64,000 bases of DNA from Bacteroidia bacterium (GCA_030431055.1 JAUIJA010000001.1:186001-250000); one strand, 5' to 3'; shown: positions 33,701 to 42,338, numbered from the stretch's first letter. A program made the numbers and translations. The notes: a model not told the origin generated them from the sequence alone.

Positions 33701-36460
33701 AATAAAATCTGAAGTAGCACATAATGAATTTGTATCTGTTGATTCAACATTAATAACATATACTCCTGGAGCTGGTGGTGTAAACACAACCGAAGCTCCT
33801 GTTGTAGCACTTAAACCTGTTGCCGGATCCCAATTATAAATACCGTTACCTCCCGTTACATCTAGCGCAAGAGTATCATCAATACAAATTGTTTGATCAT
33901 CTTGTGCTAATTCAACATCTGTTGTTAAAGAACCTCCAGAAGTTACCGTAACTGAATAGTCACAAATTGCACCAGCAAAACCATCAATCATTAAAAAATA
34001 TGTATCACCTGGTACTAAACCATTAAAAGTCAATGAATTTGTACCTGGATCCATTTCAAAATAACAATCTAACGACGTAATTGCTCCTCCGCAAGTAGGT
34101 GATGAGAAAACAAAAAATTGAATTCCCGAGCCATTTGTACAGTTACCTACATCAACATTCATAGAAATAGATGTTGACGTAGCTTGGAAAGATAAAAAAG
34201 AATTGTTTTCAATTGAACCACAGAAAGCAGTATCCAAAGCTGGCCAAGAAGCATCTGTATATGTACCCGAAGTGTTTCCACAATAACCATCTAACGAACA
34301 AACAGGTGTTGCATCAACACAAACATCAGAAGCTGGATTTGAACCACCACAACCTGGGAATAAAGTATTAAACGTAACAGGACCTGTCCAAAAACTCTGT
34401 CCATCTACAGTTCCACAATCAGATAAAACATAAAATTCATGTGAAGAATTTGGCGTTAAACCTGTTACTGTGTATGGATTTGTCGTTACTGGAATTATTG
34501 TACTAGAACCATCAGGATACCCTGTACCTGCAGGCTGAACTACTATTTGCCAATTTGTAGATGGCGGTGTGTTTGTATCTGTCCAAGATAACGTGGCACT
34601 ATCTGATGTAATTGTAGATACTGAAAGCCCCGTAGGCTGCTGACATGCAGGAGGAACAGTACATATTATTTCTGCATCCCATCCCGCAGCATTTACACTT
34701 CCGTCAGACGTAAAATTAAATGTTAAACAACCACTAGCAGCTGTTGAAATAAGTTGTGGAGGTAATGTTGTTCCAGTAAATGTACCTAACAATGGTGCAC
34801 TAGTATTATCTCCATCATATATAGCAAGAAAATCAAAATTATTTTCTAAATTAAAACTGTTAAAAATAACCATTATTACATCTCCAGGATTCTCAGGACA
34901 TATAGTTATGGTTTCATTTTGGCCATTACTATAATTTCCTGTTGGACCACCTTGATCATAAAAATTATCACCACTACAAAAATCAGGAGTTGTTGAAAAG
35001 CTTGTTGGCCCTTCCCAATAACTTGGGTCTGGCGTACCACTAGCATCACAAATAGCACTTATCCATACTTCATAATCTGTATCTGAAGACAAACCTGAAA
35101 ACGAATAACTTGTTGTAAATACTGTTGTATTAATTAATTCAGAACCAGAAGGTGGATAACCTGCTCCCGCTGGCTGAATAATTACTTGCCATTCTGTTGC
35201 AGGAACTGGAACACCACTTGTATTATCAGACCACGTAATTGTTCCAGATGAAGTATTAACTCCCGTAATTAAAACATTACTTGGTTGAGGACACGTAGGA
35301 GGCGTACATGCAGCTACTCCAGAATAAATTGTTGTTCCTTCTTGTGAACCACTATTAAAAGGGAGTGTGAAAACTGTTGTACTATTCGGATCTATAATCT
35401 CAAGACCTACTTCATTTGGAAAACTTCCTCCATTTGTCCAAACTACGTCAAATGGATCGTTGCTACACAATGGAATAGTAACCGTAACTGGGCCAGCTCC
35501 ACCTGTAAACGTAGAACCAATCGTTGCTACTGGAACTCCAAACTGTGTTATTTGCATTGTTGCTCCGTTCCAACCATCTCCAAAATCGTCAGTCATTACA
35601 AAATCAAAATCACATTGATCTGCAATAGCACAAACTGCTGTTGTGAAACTAAAAGGCCCTATCCAATCACTATAATTTTCATTAGGACAAACCGAACGCA
35701 CATAAAAATCATAAGTTGTAGCAGCTGTCAATCCTCCTAATGTATAAGGGTTTGAATTAACAGGAGCGACTAAAGTACCTGAACCTTGTGCAAATCCTGT
35801 TGGCCCCCACTCAATTTCCCATTCTGATGCACCACTTGGATTATCCCAGTTTAAATCTACCGAAGTATCATTAACACTAGTCACCCATTGTGTTGTAATA
35901 TCTAAACATTTTTGATCTACATATACATTATCAACTAACCACCAGTTACCTTGGTCATTAGTCATAACAAAAGCTATATACACATCTTGTGTAGCGTACG
36001 CCGTTAAGTCTATAACTTTTTGCTCATAAAAAGGCGCTGATTGATTCGAGTTTATCGTAGCATCATCCCAAGTTTGAAGCACTGTAAAATCACCTGGTGT
36101 ATTTTGCGATGCTGTAGAAATTCGAACATCGTATTGTGTTCCGTAGTTTGCTCCAATAGCTTTTCTTGTAAAGAAACGTAATTGACCATCTGCAGGAACC
36201 GTTACTAGAGATGTAACCATCCAATCCTCCGCAAATGTACCATTAGTTACATTTTCTCCCATTACCATAGCAGCTCCAAGGGAACCATTATAAGGAAAAC
36301 CAGAAAGTGTTGTTCTGTTCCAAGAGTTTGTTAAACCTATGCCGTTATCGAATGTAATCCATCCAGCAGGAGGATAGGCTACTGCCTCGAAATCCTCAGC
36401 TAACTGAGAAAACCCTACAAAAGTACAAAACGACATGAAAAAAAGTAATAATCTTTTCAT
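30758..36460 (-). CDS. Multidomain T9SS type-B surface adhesin
   Basis: The 1900-residue protein starts with a signal peptide (about 1-18). A choice-of-anchor J-type domain covers about 20-185 (EDFEAVAYPPAGW...WWLVDNVYV). Fibronectin III modules lie near 186-275, 388-490 and 606-700. A DDFGDGWNGA domain lies near 285-385 and a CUB-like domain near 492-605 (FDFLAIYDGDNTSAPLLG). Ig/PKD-like modules follow, then a lamin-tail-like domain near 1505-1610 (LFISEVTDAQPGSLTYVEIY). The type-B sorting domain is near 1817-1900 (GISPNGDGLNDNFDL, KLEIFNRYGRKVY). It should be exported through T9SS and shown on the surface. The gene heads an operon with PorP/SprF and OmpA. Confidence 0.9.
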   Translation of the reverse strand: MKRLLLFFMSFCTFVGFSQLAEDFEAVAYPPAGWITFDNGIGLTNSWNRTTLSGFPYNGSLGAAMVMGENVTNGTFAEDWMVTSLVTVPADGQLRFFTRKAIGANYGTQYDVRISTASQNTPGDFTVLQTWDDATINSNQSAPFYEQKVIDLTAYATQDVYIAFVMTNDQGNWWLVDNVYVDQKCLDITTQWVTSVNDTSVDLNWDNPSGASEWEIEWGPTGFAQGSGTLVAPVNSNPYTLGGLTAATTYDFYVRSVCPNENYSDWIGPFSFTTAVCAIADQCDFDFVMTDDFGDGWNGATMQITQFGVPVATIGSTFTGGAGPVTVTIPLCSNDPFDVVWTNGGSFPNEVGLEIIDPNSTTVFTLPFNSGSQEGTTIYSGVAACTPPTCPQPSNVLITGVNTSSGTITWSDNTSGVPVPATEWQVIIQPAGAGYPPSGSELINTTVFTTSYSFSGLSSDTDYEVWISAICDASGTPDPSYWEGPTSFSTTPDFCSGDNFYDQGGPTGNYSNGQNETITICPENPGDVIMVIFNSFNLENNFDFLAIYDGDNTSAPLLGTFTGTTLPPQLISTAASGCLTFNFTSDGSVNAAGWDAEIICTVPPACQQPTGLSVSTITSDSATLSWTDTNTPPSTNWQIVVQPAGTGYPDGSSTIIPVTTNPYTVTGLTPNSSHEFYVLSDCGTVDGQSFWTGPVTFNTLFPGCGGSNPASDVCVDATPVCSLDGYCGNTSGTYTDASWPALDTAFCGSIENNSFLSFQATSTSISMNVDVGNCTNGSGIQFFVFSSPTCGGAITSLDCYFEMDPGTNSLTFNGLVPGDTYFLMIDGFAGAICDYSVTVTSGGSLTTDVELAQDDQTICIDDTLALDVTGGNGIYNWDPATGLSATTGASVVFTPPAPGVYVINVESTDTNSLCATSDFIEVTVLDNVTPSFTNPGPICAGASNVPLDTIDANGITGSWTYLGNPVTEIDASTAGVYDYVFTPDPIAHQCSPTITMQVEILGTCTFNSLATAVYLDNCETTDPGDYFNTTGAGTNAFGASTNTFDNNNFGTYLENSGNLILKGGALKTFKTATSNVCSGTMYYSVYEISSGPGTFTPLPLVNVEDCGGTGTFGSGAPCNPGDQIWSDLAQAIDLTQNTPGDYAIEVYYVFVGDNDDPAQCDNTIIVDNGGNNFIAQFTIQSAISFAQTNEECGSSNATITISGFNPGDTYSVTYDDDTVAIGPTDYQADFNGDITLTGLNAGTYENFDFVINGCSIFDATPVVITDFSPSISGITNNSPVCFGEDAEFIVEGTPNFDVDYTINGGAVQTVTLDGSGLGTITVTAPAVGSVDLALLNIHNLVCNIVVSNTSSVTVNALPTASVVAQSNSVCYIDSNVDDGTPGFGTAVFELSGTPGAIVTYTINGGASQQTTLDATGNAILSFDSETDVQIVITQVEDTTTSCSDILSGVEANVAVIFIPTPTIDENIISHCLQVDDPDTPEDESTTTIEVLTPLISQVNYPSDLFISEVTDAQPGSLTYVEIYNGTGVDVDLSNYKIKVTTNGSTLACDLPLSGILVNDDVVVVKLSSSADEGGVVADLSFTTCGGVNNNDRIALATISDVDVDVWGTPDGTPFTPSSGIGYNYQRITTGTTLPSTTWDPADWNATDWGNPTATTGDYSDVGIYTLYASNYEYILDNGSTVITQTETTFDDVEAGSYTLTVHDLATGCYSPYPLEITINEEQTLADIEIEDCAGSDAFEFPEINAYAYDEFGNHILDVDENPVIVENISGTWSPSVIDASTIGITTYVFTPDSSDPVNGYYYCHDNVEYIVEVTSCTIQKGISPNGDGLNDNFDLSSYNVSKLEIFNRYGRKVYNKSNYVDEWYGQANNGNDLPTGTYYYVIEFNNLPAKTGWIYINREE

Positions 36461-36498
36461 CAGTATTGTTATTATTATGTTATTGTTTGTTTAATTTT

Positions 36499-36506
36499 CA
36501 AAGATA
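36499..36506 (-). promoter_or_regulatory. -7 box of the adhesin operon
   Basis: On the minus strand TATCTTTG matches TAnnTTTG exactly and lies 38 bp before the ATG at 36460, leaving a short leader. Confidence 0.5.
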
Positions 36507-36567
36507 GCAATTTAATCTTCTTATTTAACCTCCGTCGCTAAATTGTAACATTTATCCGACAAAATGT

Positions 36568-36600
36568 TACTTTTGACAACCAAATATTTTATTACTTTTG
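36568..36600 (+). promoter_or_regulatory. Tandem promoters of lpxH
   Basis: TACTTTTG occurs at 36568-36575 and again at 36593-36600. The second is served by TTG at 36573-36575 with a 17-bp spacer, and the first by TTG at 36543-36545 with 22 bp. Both fit TTG-N17..23-TAnnTTTG. Confidence 0.55.
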
Positions 36601-36625
36601 TTTTTAAACAATCGCATTAAACTCT

Positions 36626-37378
36626 ATGAGTTCACAATTAAAAATTTATTTTGCATCTGACCAACACTTCGGAGCACCTACTCCCGAATTGAGTTTTCCA
36701 CGAGAACAAAAATTTGTTCAATGGCTAGATGAAATTAAAAAAGATGCTGATGTAATTTTCCTTTTGGGCGATTTATTTGACTTTTGGTTTGAATACAAAA
36801 CCGTTGTACCTAAAGGCTTCGTTCGTGTATTAGGAAAACTTGCTGAAATAAGAGATAGTGGGATTCCGATTTATTTTTTTGTGGGCAATCACGATTTATG
36901 GATGCACGATTACTTTGAAAAAGAATTGAATATTCCTGTTTATCATGACAATAAAGAATTCACTTTTAATGGAAAGTATTTTTTGATTGGTCACGGTGAT
37001 GGAAAAGGTCCAGGCGATAAAGGTTATAAACGAATGAAAAAAGTTTTCACCAATCCCTTTTCAAAATGGTTATTTCGTTGGTTACATCCTGATTTAGGCG
37101 TTAAATTAGCGCAATATCTTTCTGTTAAAAACAAACTGATATCAGGAGAAGAAGACATTAAGTTTCTTGGAGAAGAAAACGAATGGCTAGTTCAATATGC
37201 AAAACGAAAATTAGAAACCAAGCATTATGATTATTTTGTTTTTGGACATCGTCATTTACCCATGATTATCGATGTTTCCGATAAATCAAAATATGTAAAT
37301 CTTGGTGACTGGATTGGTTATTTCACTTACGGCGTTTTCGACGGAGAAAAATTTGAGTTAAAAGAATATAAAGATTAG
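36626..37378 (+). CDS. lpxH: UDP-2,3-diacylglucosamine diphosphatase
   Basis: The 250-residue calcineurin-like phosphoesterase has the metal motifs FASDQHFGAP near 9-18, LLGDLFDFWFEY near 46-57, FVGNHDLWMHDY near 85-96, IGHGDGKGPGDKGY near 121-134 and FGHRHLP near 207-213. This is the LpxH pattern, including the DFWFEY box and GNHDLW. It hydrolyses UDP-2,3-diacylglucosamine to lipid X in lipid A synthesis at the inner membrane. Its stop overlaps the end of the convergent recJ gene by 4 bp. Confidence 0.9.
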   Translation: MSSQLKIYFASDQHFGAPTPELSFPREQKFVQWLDEIKKDADVIFLLGDLFDFWFEYKTVVPKGFVRVLGKLAEIRDSGIPIYFFVGNHDLWMHDYFEKELNIPVYHDNKEFTFNGKYFLIGHGDGKGPGDKGYKRMKKVFTNPFSKWLFRWLHPDLGVKLAQYLSVKNKLISGEEDIKFLGEENEWLVQYAKRKLETKHYDYFVFGHRHLPMIIDVSDKSKYVNLGDWIGYFTYGVFDGEKFELKEYKD

Positions 37379-39072
37379 TTACTTTCTTTTAAATCTCTTA
37401 TTTGAAGTTGGGTACTAACTTTTCCATTCCATTCATTTTCTTCAACAGAAACTATAGCATTGAATTTCGAGAAATTTTTAATTGAATCAAATTTATTCCC
37501 AAGTCCGAAACCAATAGCTCCGAAAGATTCTGAATTATACTGCTTAACATAAGCTTTTAAATGTTCATTTTCTGTACCTAATGTTTTTGCATAGCCCGAA
37601 TCGGTTAAATTTTTTACCAAAAAAAGTGGCGTCATATTTTGTGGACCAAAAGGTTCAAATTGCTTTAAGATCCGAATTAATTTCGGATTAATTTCAGACA
37701 ACTGAATTTCAGTATCATATTCTATTTCAGGAATTTGCAAATCAGGATGCAACGTATTCTGAACCTCTTCTTCAAAAGCTTGTTTAAACTTTTGATAGTT
37801 TTCTTCCAAAAGTGTCATTCCAGCCGCATACATATGTCCGCCAAATTGTTCCAAATGTTCTGAACATGCTTCCAATGCATTATAGATATCAAAATCTTTT
37901 ACAGAACGAGCTGAAGCAGCTAATTTATCGCCACTTTTTGTAAAGACAATGGTTGGTCGGTAATAATTTTCCACCAAACGTGAAGCAACAATTCCAATGA
38001 CGCCTTTGTGCCAATTTTCATTATAAACTACCGTTGAAAAAGATTTTTCTTCGTTATTTTCTTCAATTTGAAGCAAAGCTTCTTTGGTAATTTGCTTATC
38101 TAAATCTTTTCTATCCGAATTGAATTGTTCAATTTCCTTCGCAACTTCTTCAGCTTGTTCTAAATTGAATTCGGTTAATAAACGAACTGCATAATCGCCA
38201 TGATGAATTCTCCCAGCCGCGTTAATTCTTGGCGCAACAGTAAAAACGACATCAGTTATGGTTAATTCTTTCTTTTTTACATTTTGAACCAAAGCTTTTA
38301 TTCCCGGTCTTGGATTTGAATTTATCACTTCCAAACCAAATTTTGCCAATACTCTATTTTCTCCGGTTATCGGAACAATATCTGCAGCAACAGCCGTAGC
38401 CACTAAATCTAAATACGGAACTAAATCTTGAGTAGTTTGATTTCTATTTTTTCCTAAAGCTTGAATCAATTTAAATCCGACACCGCAACCACACAATTCA
38501 TCATAAGGATAGAAACAATCTTCTCTTTTCGGATCTAAAACCGCAACTGCCTCTGGTAAAACATCTCCCGGACGATGATGGTCGCAAATTATAAAATCGA
38601 TTTGTTTTTCTCTAGCATACTTTACATGATCAATCGATTTAATTCCACAGTCTAAAGCAATGATTAACGAAAAACCATTATCATCGGCAAAATCAATTCC
38701 TTGATAAGAAACACCATAACCTTCAGCATATCTATCCGGAATATAAGTAGCAACATTTGTTGTAATGGTTTTTAAATAAGAAGAAACAAGAGAAACCGCA
38801 GTCGTTCCATCCACATCATAATCGCCAAAAACTAAGATTCTTTCGTTATTAGCAATTGCTAATTCGATTCGATTTACCGCTTTATCCATATCTTTCATCA
38901 AGTACGGATCGTGTAAATCTTCTAAGGTAGGACGGAAAAATTGTTTGGCTTGTTCAAAGGTTTCAATTCTTCTTTGAACCAATAAAGTAGCGATAATCTC
39001 ATCTACTTGAAGTGCATTTTGTAAGGCTTGTACTTTTTCTTTTTGAGGCTTCGATTTTAAATTCCAACGCAT
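37375..39072 (-). CDS. recJ: Single-stranded-DNA-specific exonuclease RecJ
   Basis: The 565-residue protein has the DHH-family motifs in order: VFGDYDVDGTTA near 81-92, LDCGIKS near 140-146, ICDHHRPG near 162-169, then APRINAAGRIHHGDYAVRLL, the start of the DHHA1 part, and the GGHMYAAGM motif near 414-422. A C-terminal OB-like domain follows. It degrades single-stranded DNA 5' to 3' with Mn or Mg in recombination and mismatch repair. Length is normal for Bacteroidota RecJ. It is encoded alone and is divergent from adenine deaminase. Confidence 0.95.
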   Translation of the reverse strand: MRWNLKSKPQKEKVQALQNALQVDEIIATLLVQRRIETFEQAKQFFRPTLEDLHDPYLMKDMDKAVNRIELAIANNERILVFGDYDVDGTTAVSLVSSYLKTITTNVATYIPDRYAEGYGVSYQGIDFADDNGFSLIIALDCGIKSIDHVKYAREKQIDFIICDHHRPGDVLPEAVAVLDPKREDCFYPYDELCGCGVGFKLIQALGKNRNQTTQDLVPYLDLVATAVAADIVPITGENRVLAKFGLEVINSNPRPGIKALVQNVKKKELTITDVVFTVAPRINAAGRIHHGDYAVRLLTEFNLEQAEEVAKEIEQFNSDRKDLDKQITKEALLQIEENNEEKSFSTVVYNENWHKGVIGIVASRLVENYYRPTIVFTKSGDKLAASARSVKDFDIYNALEACSEHLEQFGGHMYAAGMTLLEENYQKFKQAFEEEVQNTLHPDLQIPEIEYDTEIQLSEINPKLIRILKQFEPFGPQNMTPLFLVKNLTDSGYAKTLGTENEHLKAYVKQYNSESFGAIGFGLGNKFDSIKNFSKFNAIVSVEENEWNGKVSTQLQIRDLKESN

Positions 39073-39108
39073 ACTTTTAAAATTTAGAATTTTGAAATTA
39101 GAATTCCG

Positions 39109-39133
39109 CCTCTCGACTCCGCTCGAGATGACA
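39109..39133 (-). repeat. TTGTCA-family hairpin repeat upstream of recJ
   Basis: On the minus strand the segment begins TGTCA and continues into the stem TCTCGA-GCGGAG-TCGAGA (39128-39111). It is GC-rich compared with its surroundings and closely resembles the element at 61786-61813. Confidence 0.6.
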
Positions 39134-39205
39134 TTGTGAATTCGATTATTTTGGCTTATATAATTGCAAATGTATATAGAAAAACTGAAATTCGATTATT
39201 CTTTT

Positions 39206-39234
39206 TTGTCTTCCTATGATTTTGGTTACTTTTG
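39206..39234 (+). promoter_or_regulatory. Promoter of the adenine deaminase gene
   Basis: TTG at 39206-39208 and TACTTTTG at 39227-39234, with an 18-bp spacer, match the Bacteroidota consensus. The box lies downstream of the ATG at 39216, so the start at 39255 is favoured. Confidence 0.65.
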
Positions 39235-39254
39235 AATTTACAAATTCAAGAAAA

Positions 39255-40877
39255 ATGCAAATTCAAGGACAAATAGTTGATATCCAAAACAAACGAATTT
39301 ATTCGGGTGAAATTACTATTGAAAATGGCAAGATAAAATCGATTATAGAAAAAGAGCATAATGTAAAAACCTATATAATGCCAGGATTTATTGATGCTCA
39401 CATTCACATTGAAAGTTCGATGTTAGTTCCTTCTGAATTTGCAAAATTGGCTGTTTTACATGGAACGGTTGGCACGATTTCCGATCCGCATGAAATTGCA
39501 AATGTTTTAGGAACAGAGGGTGTGTATTACATGATTGAAAATAGCAAAAAAGTCCCGTTGAAATTTCATTTTGGTGCACCATCTTGTGTTCCAGCGACTT
39601 CTTTTGAAACTGCAGGTGCAGTTATTGATTCAGAGGGCATTAAAGAACTTTTGGCTTCGCCAGATATTCACTATTTAGCGGAAATGATGAACTATCCGGG
39701 CGTTTTGTTTGACGATGAAGAAGTGATGAAAAAAATTGCTTGGTCAAAACACTTCAACAAACCAATCGACGGTCACGCCCCTGGTTTACGAGGCGATGCG
39801 GTGAAAAAATATATTTCCGCAGGAATTACAACCGATCACGAATGTTTTACGCATGATGAAGCAGCCGAAAAACTATCTTTAGGCATGAAAGTGATTATTC
39901 GAGAAGGAAGCGCCGCTAAAAACTTTGAAGCATTAATTGATTTATTGCCAGAACATTTTGAAAACATGATGTTTTGTTCGGATGATAAACATCCAGACGA
40001 TTTAATTGTGAGTCATATTAATGCACTTTGTGCTCGAGCGGTTGCTAAAGGAATGGATGTTTTTAAAGTATTGCAAGCCGCTTGCATCAATCCGGTACAT
40101 CATTACAATATGAATGTTGGAATTTTGCGCGACGGCGATTTTGCTGATTTTATCGTAGTAGAAGATTTAACTGATTTCAAAGTCCAACAAACTTATATTA
40201 ATGGTGAATTGGTTGCTGAAAACGGAATTTCAAAAGTGGCTCATGTTGATTTTGAAACAACGAATAATTTCAATACTACATTCAAAAAAACGGAAGAATT
40301 TGAAGTGAAAAGTTCAGCTACAAAAATTAGAGTCATTGAAGCTTTAGAAGGCCAGTTAATTACCAATGAAATTCATCATTCCTCTTTAATTCAAGACGGA
40401 AATTTGGTTTCCAATACTTCAGATGACATTCTAAAAATGACGGTTGTCAATCGTTATCAAGATGCGCCACCAGCCATCGCTTTCATTAAAAATTTCGGAT
40501 TAAAAAAAGGCGCTATTGCGAGTTCTGTTGCTCACGATTGTCATAATATTGTTGCCGTTGGAACTTCGGATGAAGAAATTTGCAAAGCAGTTAATTTATT
40601 AATTGAAAACAAAGGTGGCGTTTGTGCTGTAAATGGAAACGAACAAAAAGTATTACCGCTACCTGTTGCGGGAATTATGAGCGACAAAGACGGTTGGACC
40701 GCTGGAAAATTATATCAAGAAATTGACCAAATGGCAAAAGCCTTAGGTAGCCCATTAAAAGCACCATTTATGACGCTTTCTTTTATGGCTTTATTAGTGA
40801 TTCCCGATTTAAAACTTTCGGACAAAGGATTATTTAGCGGGAACACTTTTTCTTTTGTGGATTTAGAAGTGGAATAG
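39255..40877 (+). CDS. ade: Adenine deaminase
   Basis: The 540-residue amidohydrolase has the metal-binding HIHIESSML near 47-55, [17 protein letters not shown] near 70-86, [14 protein letters not shown] near 173-186, and [11 protein letters not shown] near 240-250. The C-terminal domain has the ade-specific [19 protein letters not shown] segment. It converts adenine to hypoxanthine. The start at 39255 begins [12 protein letters not shown]; an ATG at 39216 would add 13 residues but lies upstream of the promoter -7 box. The GIY-YIG element follows 3'. Confidence 0.95.
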   Translation: MQIQGQIVDIQNKRIYSGEITIENGKIKSIIEKEHNVKTYIMPGFIDAHIHIESSMLVPSEFAKLAVLHGTVGTISDPHEIANVLGTEGVYYMIENSKKVPLKFHFGAPSCVPATSFETAGAVIDSEGIKELLASPDIHYLAEMMNYPGVLFDDEEVMKKIAWSKHFNKPIDGHAPGLRGDAVKKYISAGITTDHECFTHDEAAEKLSLGMKVIIREGSAAKNFEALIDLLPEHFENMMFCSDDKHPDDLIVSHINALCARAVAKGMDVFKVLQAACINPVHHYNMNVGILRDGDFADFIVVEDLTDFKVQQTYINGELVAENGISKVAHVDFETTNNFNTTFKKTEEFEVKSSATKIRVIEALEGQLITNEIHHSSLIQDGNLVSNTSDDILKMTVVNRYQDAPPAIAFIKNFGLKKGAIASSVAHDCHNIVAVGTSDEEICKAVNLLIENKGGVCAVNGNEQKVLPLPVAGIMSDKDGWTAGKLYQEIDQMAKALGSPLKAPFMTLSFMALLVIPDLKLSDKGLFSGNTFSFVDLEVE

Positions 40878-40888
40878 TTTAACTCTAA

Positions 40889-40919
40889 CTTGTCATTTCG
40901 AACGAAGTGAGAAATCACA
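40889..40919 (+). repeat. Left inverted repeat of the GIY-YIG element
   Basis: This 31-bp sequence begins CTTGTCATTTCGA and ends GAGAAATCACA. It matches the reverse complement of 41283-41313 at 29 of 31 positions. It forms an imperfect hairpin (ATTTC/GAAAT outside TTCG/CGAA). It starts 12 bp after the adenine deaminase stop. Confidence 0.85.
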
Positions 40920-40942
40920 TAACGAATTAATAATAAATCTTT

Positions 40943-41266
40943 ATGAATGAATTCAATCCGCAAGTAGGTTTTCATTCCTATTATGTCTATATCATTACTA
41001 ACAAATACAGGTCTACTTTTTATATTGGAATGACAAACAATCTAAAAGAAAGGCTTAGCCAACATAAACAGAATATTGATTCTAGGAATAAAACTTTTGC
41101 TTCTAAATACAGTTTAGAATTTTTAGTTTTCTACGAAAAATTTGTTTGGGTTCAAGAAGCAATAGCTAGAGAAAAAGAATTAAAAAAATGGCGAAGAGAG
41201 AAAAAACTTAATTTAATTAGACAATTCAATCCCAAATTTGATTTTTTAAATCATCATTTTGAATAA
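40943..41266 (+). CDS. GIY-YIG nuclease family protein between inverted repeats
   Basis: The 107-residue protein is a stand-alone GIY-YIG domain of the small UvrC-like (UPF0213) type. YYVYIITN near 13-20 and FYIGMTNNLKERLSQH near 26-41 supply the GIY/YIG pair and the conserved Arg37. EAIAREKELKKWRREKKLNLI near 72-92 holds the likely metal-binding Glu. No other domain is present. It lies between adenine deaminase and a HopJ-like gene. Nearly identical 31-bp repeats flank it in inverted orientation, 23 bp before its start and 16 bp after its stop. This suggests that the gene and repeats form a mobile or repeat-maintaining unit. It could also be a plain housekeeping-like nuclease that happens to lie there. 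Confidence 0.85.
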   Translation: MNEFNPQVGFHSYYVYIITNKYRSTFYIGMTNNLKERLSQHKQNIDSRNKTFASKYSLEFLVFYEKFVWVQEAIAREKELKKWRREKKLNLIRQFNPKFDFLNHHFE

Positions 41267-41282
41267 ACCTCAACTCTGATTG

Positions 41283-41313
41283 TGTGATTTCTCCCTTCGG
41301 TCGAAATGACAAG
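41283..41313 (-). repeat. Right inverted repeat of the GIY-YIG element
   Basis: This 31-bp sequence reads, on the minus strand, CTTGTCATTTCGACCGAAGG and then GAGAAATCACA. It differs from the left repeat at two positions. It ends one base before the stop codon of the convergent HopJ-like gene. Confidence 0.85.
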
Positions 41314-41314
41314 G

Positions 41315-41653
41315 TTATTTCAACTCTAAAGCATTTTCGTCAAAAGAAATTCCTTCCCAACCGGTTTGCATAAAATTTCTAATGTTTTGATGATCGGTTT
41401 CTGTTGGTGTGCCAAGAACTTTTTGATAGTGTTCACCAAATAAAAACAGTGTTTCAGCTGGACTTAGTTGGTTCATTTTAGCAAACGAAAACACTTTACA
41501 CGAACCGTTATTGGTATTGGCTTCGTTTGTTGCAGAACCATTGGTAAAAGTAGTTGGTGTAAATTCAAAATGCGCATCGATAACGGCAATAACAGTTGAA
41601 AATTCAAGAATTTCCGAATTTTGCACAGCTTCAAGTAAACTATTAATTGTCAT
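41315..41653 (-). CDS. HopJ type III effector-like family protein
   Basis: The 112-residue protein belongs to the HopJ family: FSTVIAVIDAHFEFTPTTFTNG near 18-39, GSCKVFSFAKMNQLSPAETLFLFGEHY near 50-76, and NIRNFMQTGWEGISFD near 90-105. The family is widespread in bacteria with no type III system, so the name does not prove effector function. The role is unknown. It lies 6 bp downstream of an OsmC gene on the same strand, so it is probably co-expressed with an oxidative-stress-related protein. Confidence 0.85.
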   Translation of the reverse strand: MTINSLLEAVQNSEILEFSTVIAVIDAHFEFTPTTFTNGSATNEANTNNGSCKVFSFAKMNQLSPAETLFLFGEHYQKVLGTPTETDHQNIRNFMQTGWEGISFDENALELK

Positions 41654-41659
41654 TGAAAG

Positions 41660-42082
41660 TTAATTATGGTGAAAAATAGTTTTGATTTCAATTTTCGCGA
41701 ATTGACGAAACATTTCCATTACACCACAGTATTTTTCTACGGATAAATCTACAGCGCGTTGTAATTTCGCTTCGTTTAAATTACTACCATAAAAATGATA
41801 TTCTACGGTAACCGCATCGTACACTTTTGGGTGTTCTTCGGTTAAATTTGCAATGGTTTCAATTTTGAAATCGGCTACTTCTAACTTCATTTTTTCGATT
41901 AAAGAAGCTACATCTAAACCCGAACAACCCGCCAAGGAAGACAACATTAATGCTTTTGGACGTAAACCTGCACCTTCGCCACCATGCTCGGCAGCTGCAT
42001 TAATTAAAAATGTTTCTCCACTTGGGTTAGTAGATTCAAATTGCATTTTCCCTTTCCAAGTTGTAGTTACTTTGTGTTCCAT
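41660..42082 (-). CDS. OsmC family protein
   Basis: The 140-residue protein has the OsmC/YhfA layout: KVTTTWKGKMQFES near 4-17, RPKALMLSSLAGCSGLDVASLIEKM near 42-66 with the conserved Cys, and RAVDLSVEKYCGVMEMFRQFA near 109-129 with the second Cys. OsmC-type proteins use this Cys pair to reduce organic hydroperoxides; the YhfA-like branch is poorly characterised. It is followed closely by the HopJ-like gene. Confidence 0.85.
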   Translation of the reverse strand: MEHKVTTTWKGKMQFESTNPSGETFLINAAAEHGGEGAGLRPKALMLSSLAGCSGLDVASLIEKMKLEVADFKIETIANLTEEHPKVYDAVTVEYHFYGSNLNEAKLQRAVDLSVEKYCGVMEMFRQFAKIEIKTIFHHN

Positions 42083-42338
42083 TTGTTGAGTTGTTTATTT
42101 GATGATTTGTTTAAAAGTTTAAAATTAAGAATTAATTTTTTTGTTTCATGTCACACAATATTATTTCTCATAAATGAAATTTGTAAAGTGAATTTCAAGT
42201 TGTTGATTTACAATTATTTTAAACATATTGATAACAATATCATATTTTATTTTTAAAACAGAAAACACATTTTCAGTCAAAATAAAAAAGTACAGTTTTT
42301 AAAAATGTTGTTTATTAATTTGAAGAAGTAAATTCTAA

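Noticed and set aside
31004..35740. Short frames on both strands inside the 1900-codon adhesin gene
   Set aside because: They lie wholly inside one long gene with clear modular domains and have no domain features of their own.
39216..39254. Start of adenine deaminase at the ATG at 39216
   Set aside because: A consensus promoter at 39206-39234 lies over and downstream of it, so the transcript would begin after this codon.
40943..41266. Group I intron homing endonuclease
   Set aside because: The protein is a stand-alone short GIY-YIG domain without a DNA-binding tail, and the flanking sequence is hairpin repeats, not intron structure; neighbouring genes are intact.
41315..41653. Type III secretion effector
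   Set aside because: HopJ is a family name only; there are no type III secretion genes or export signal, and the family is found in many non-pathogens.
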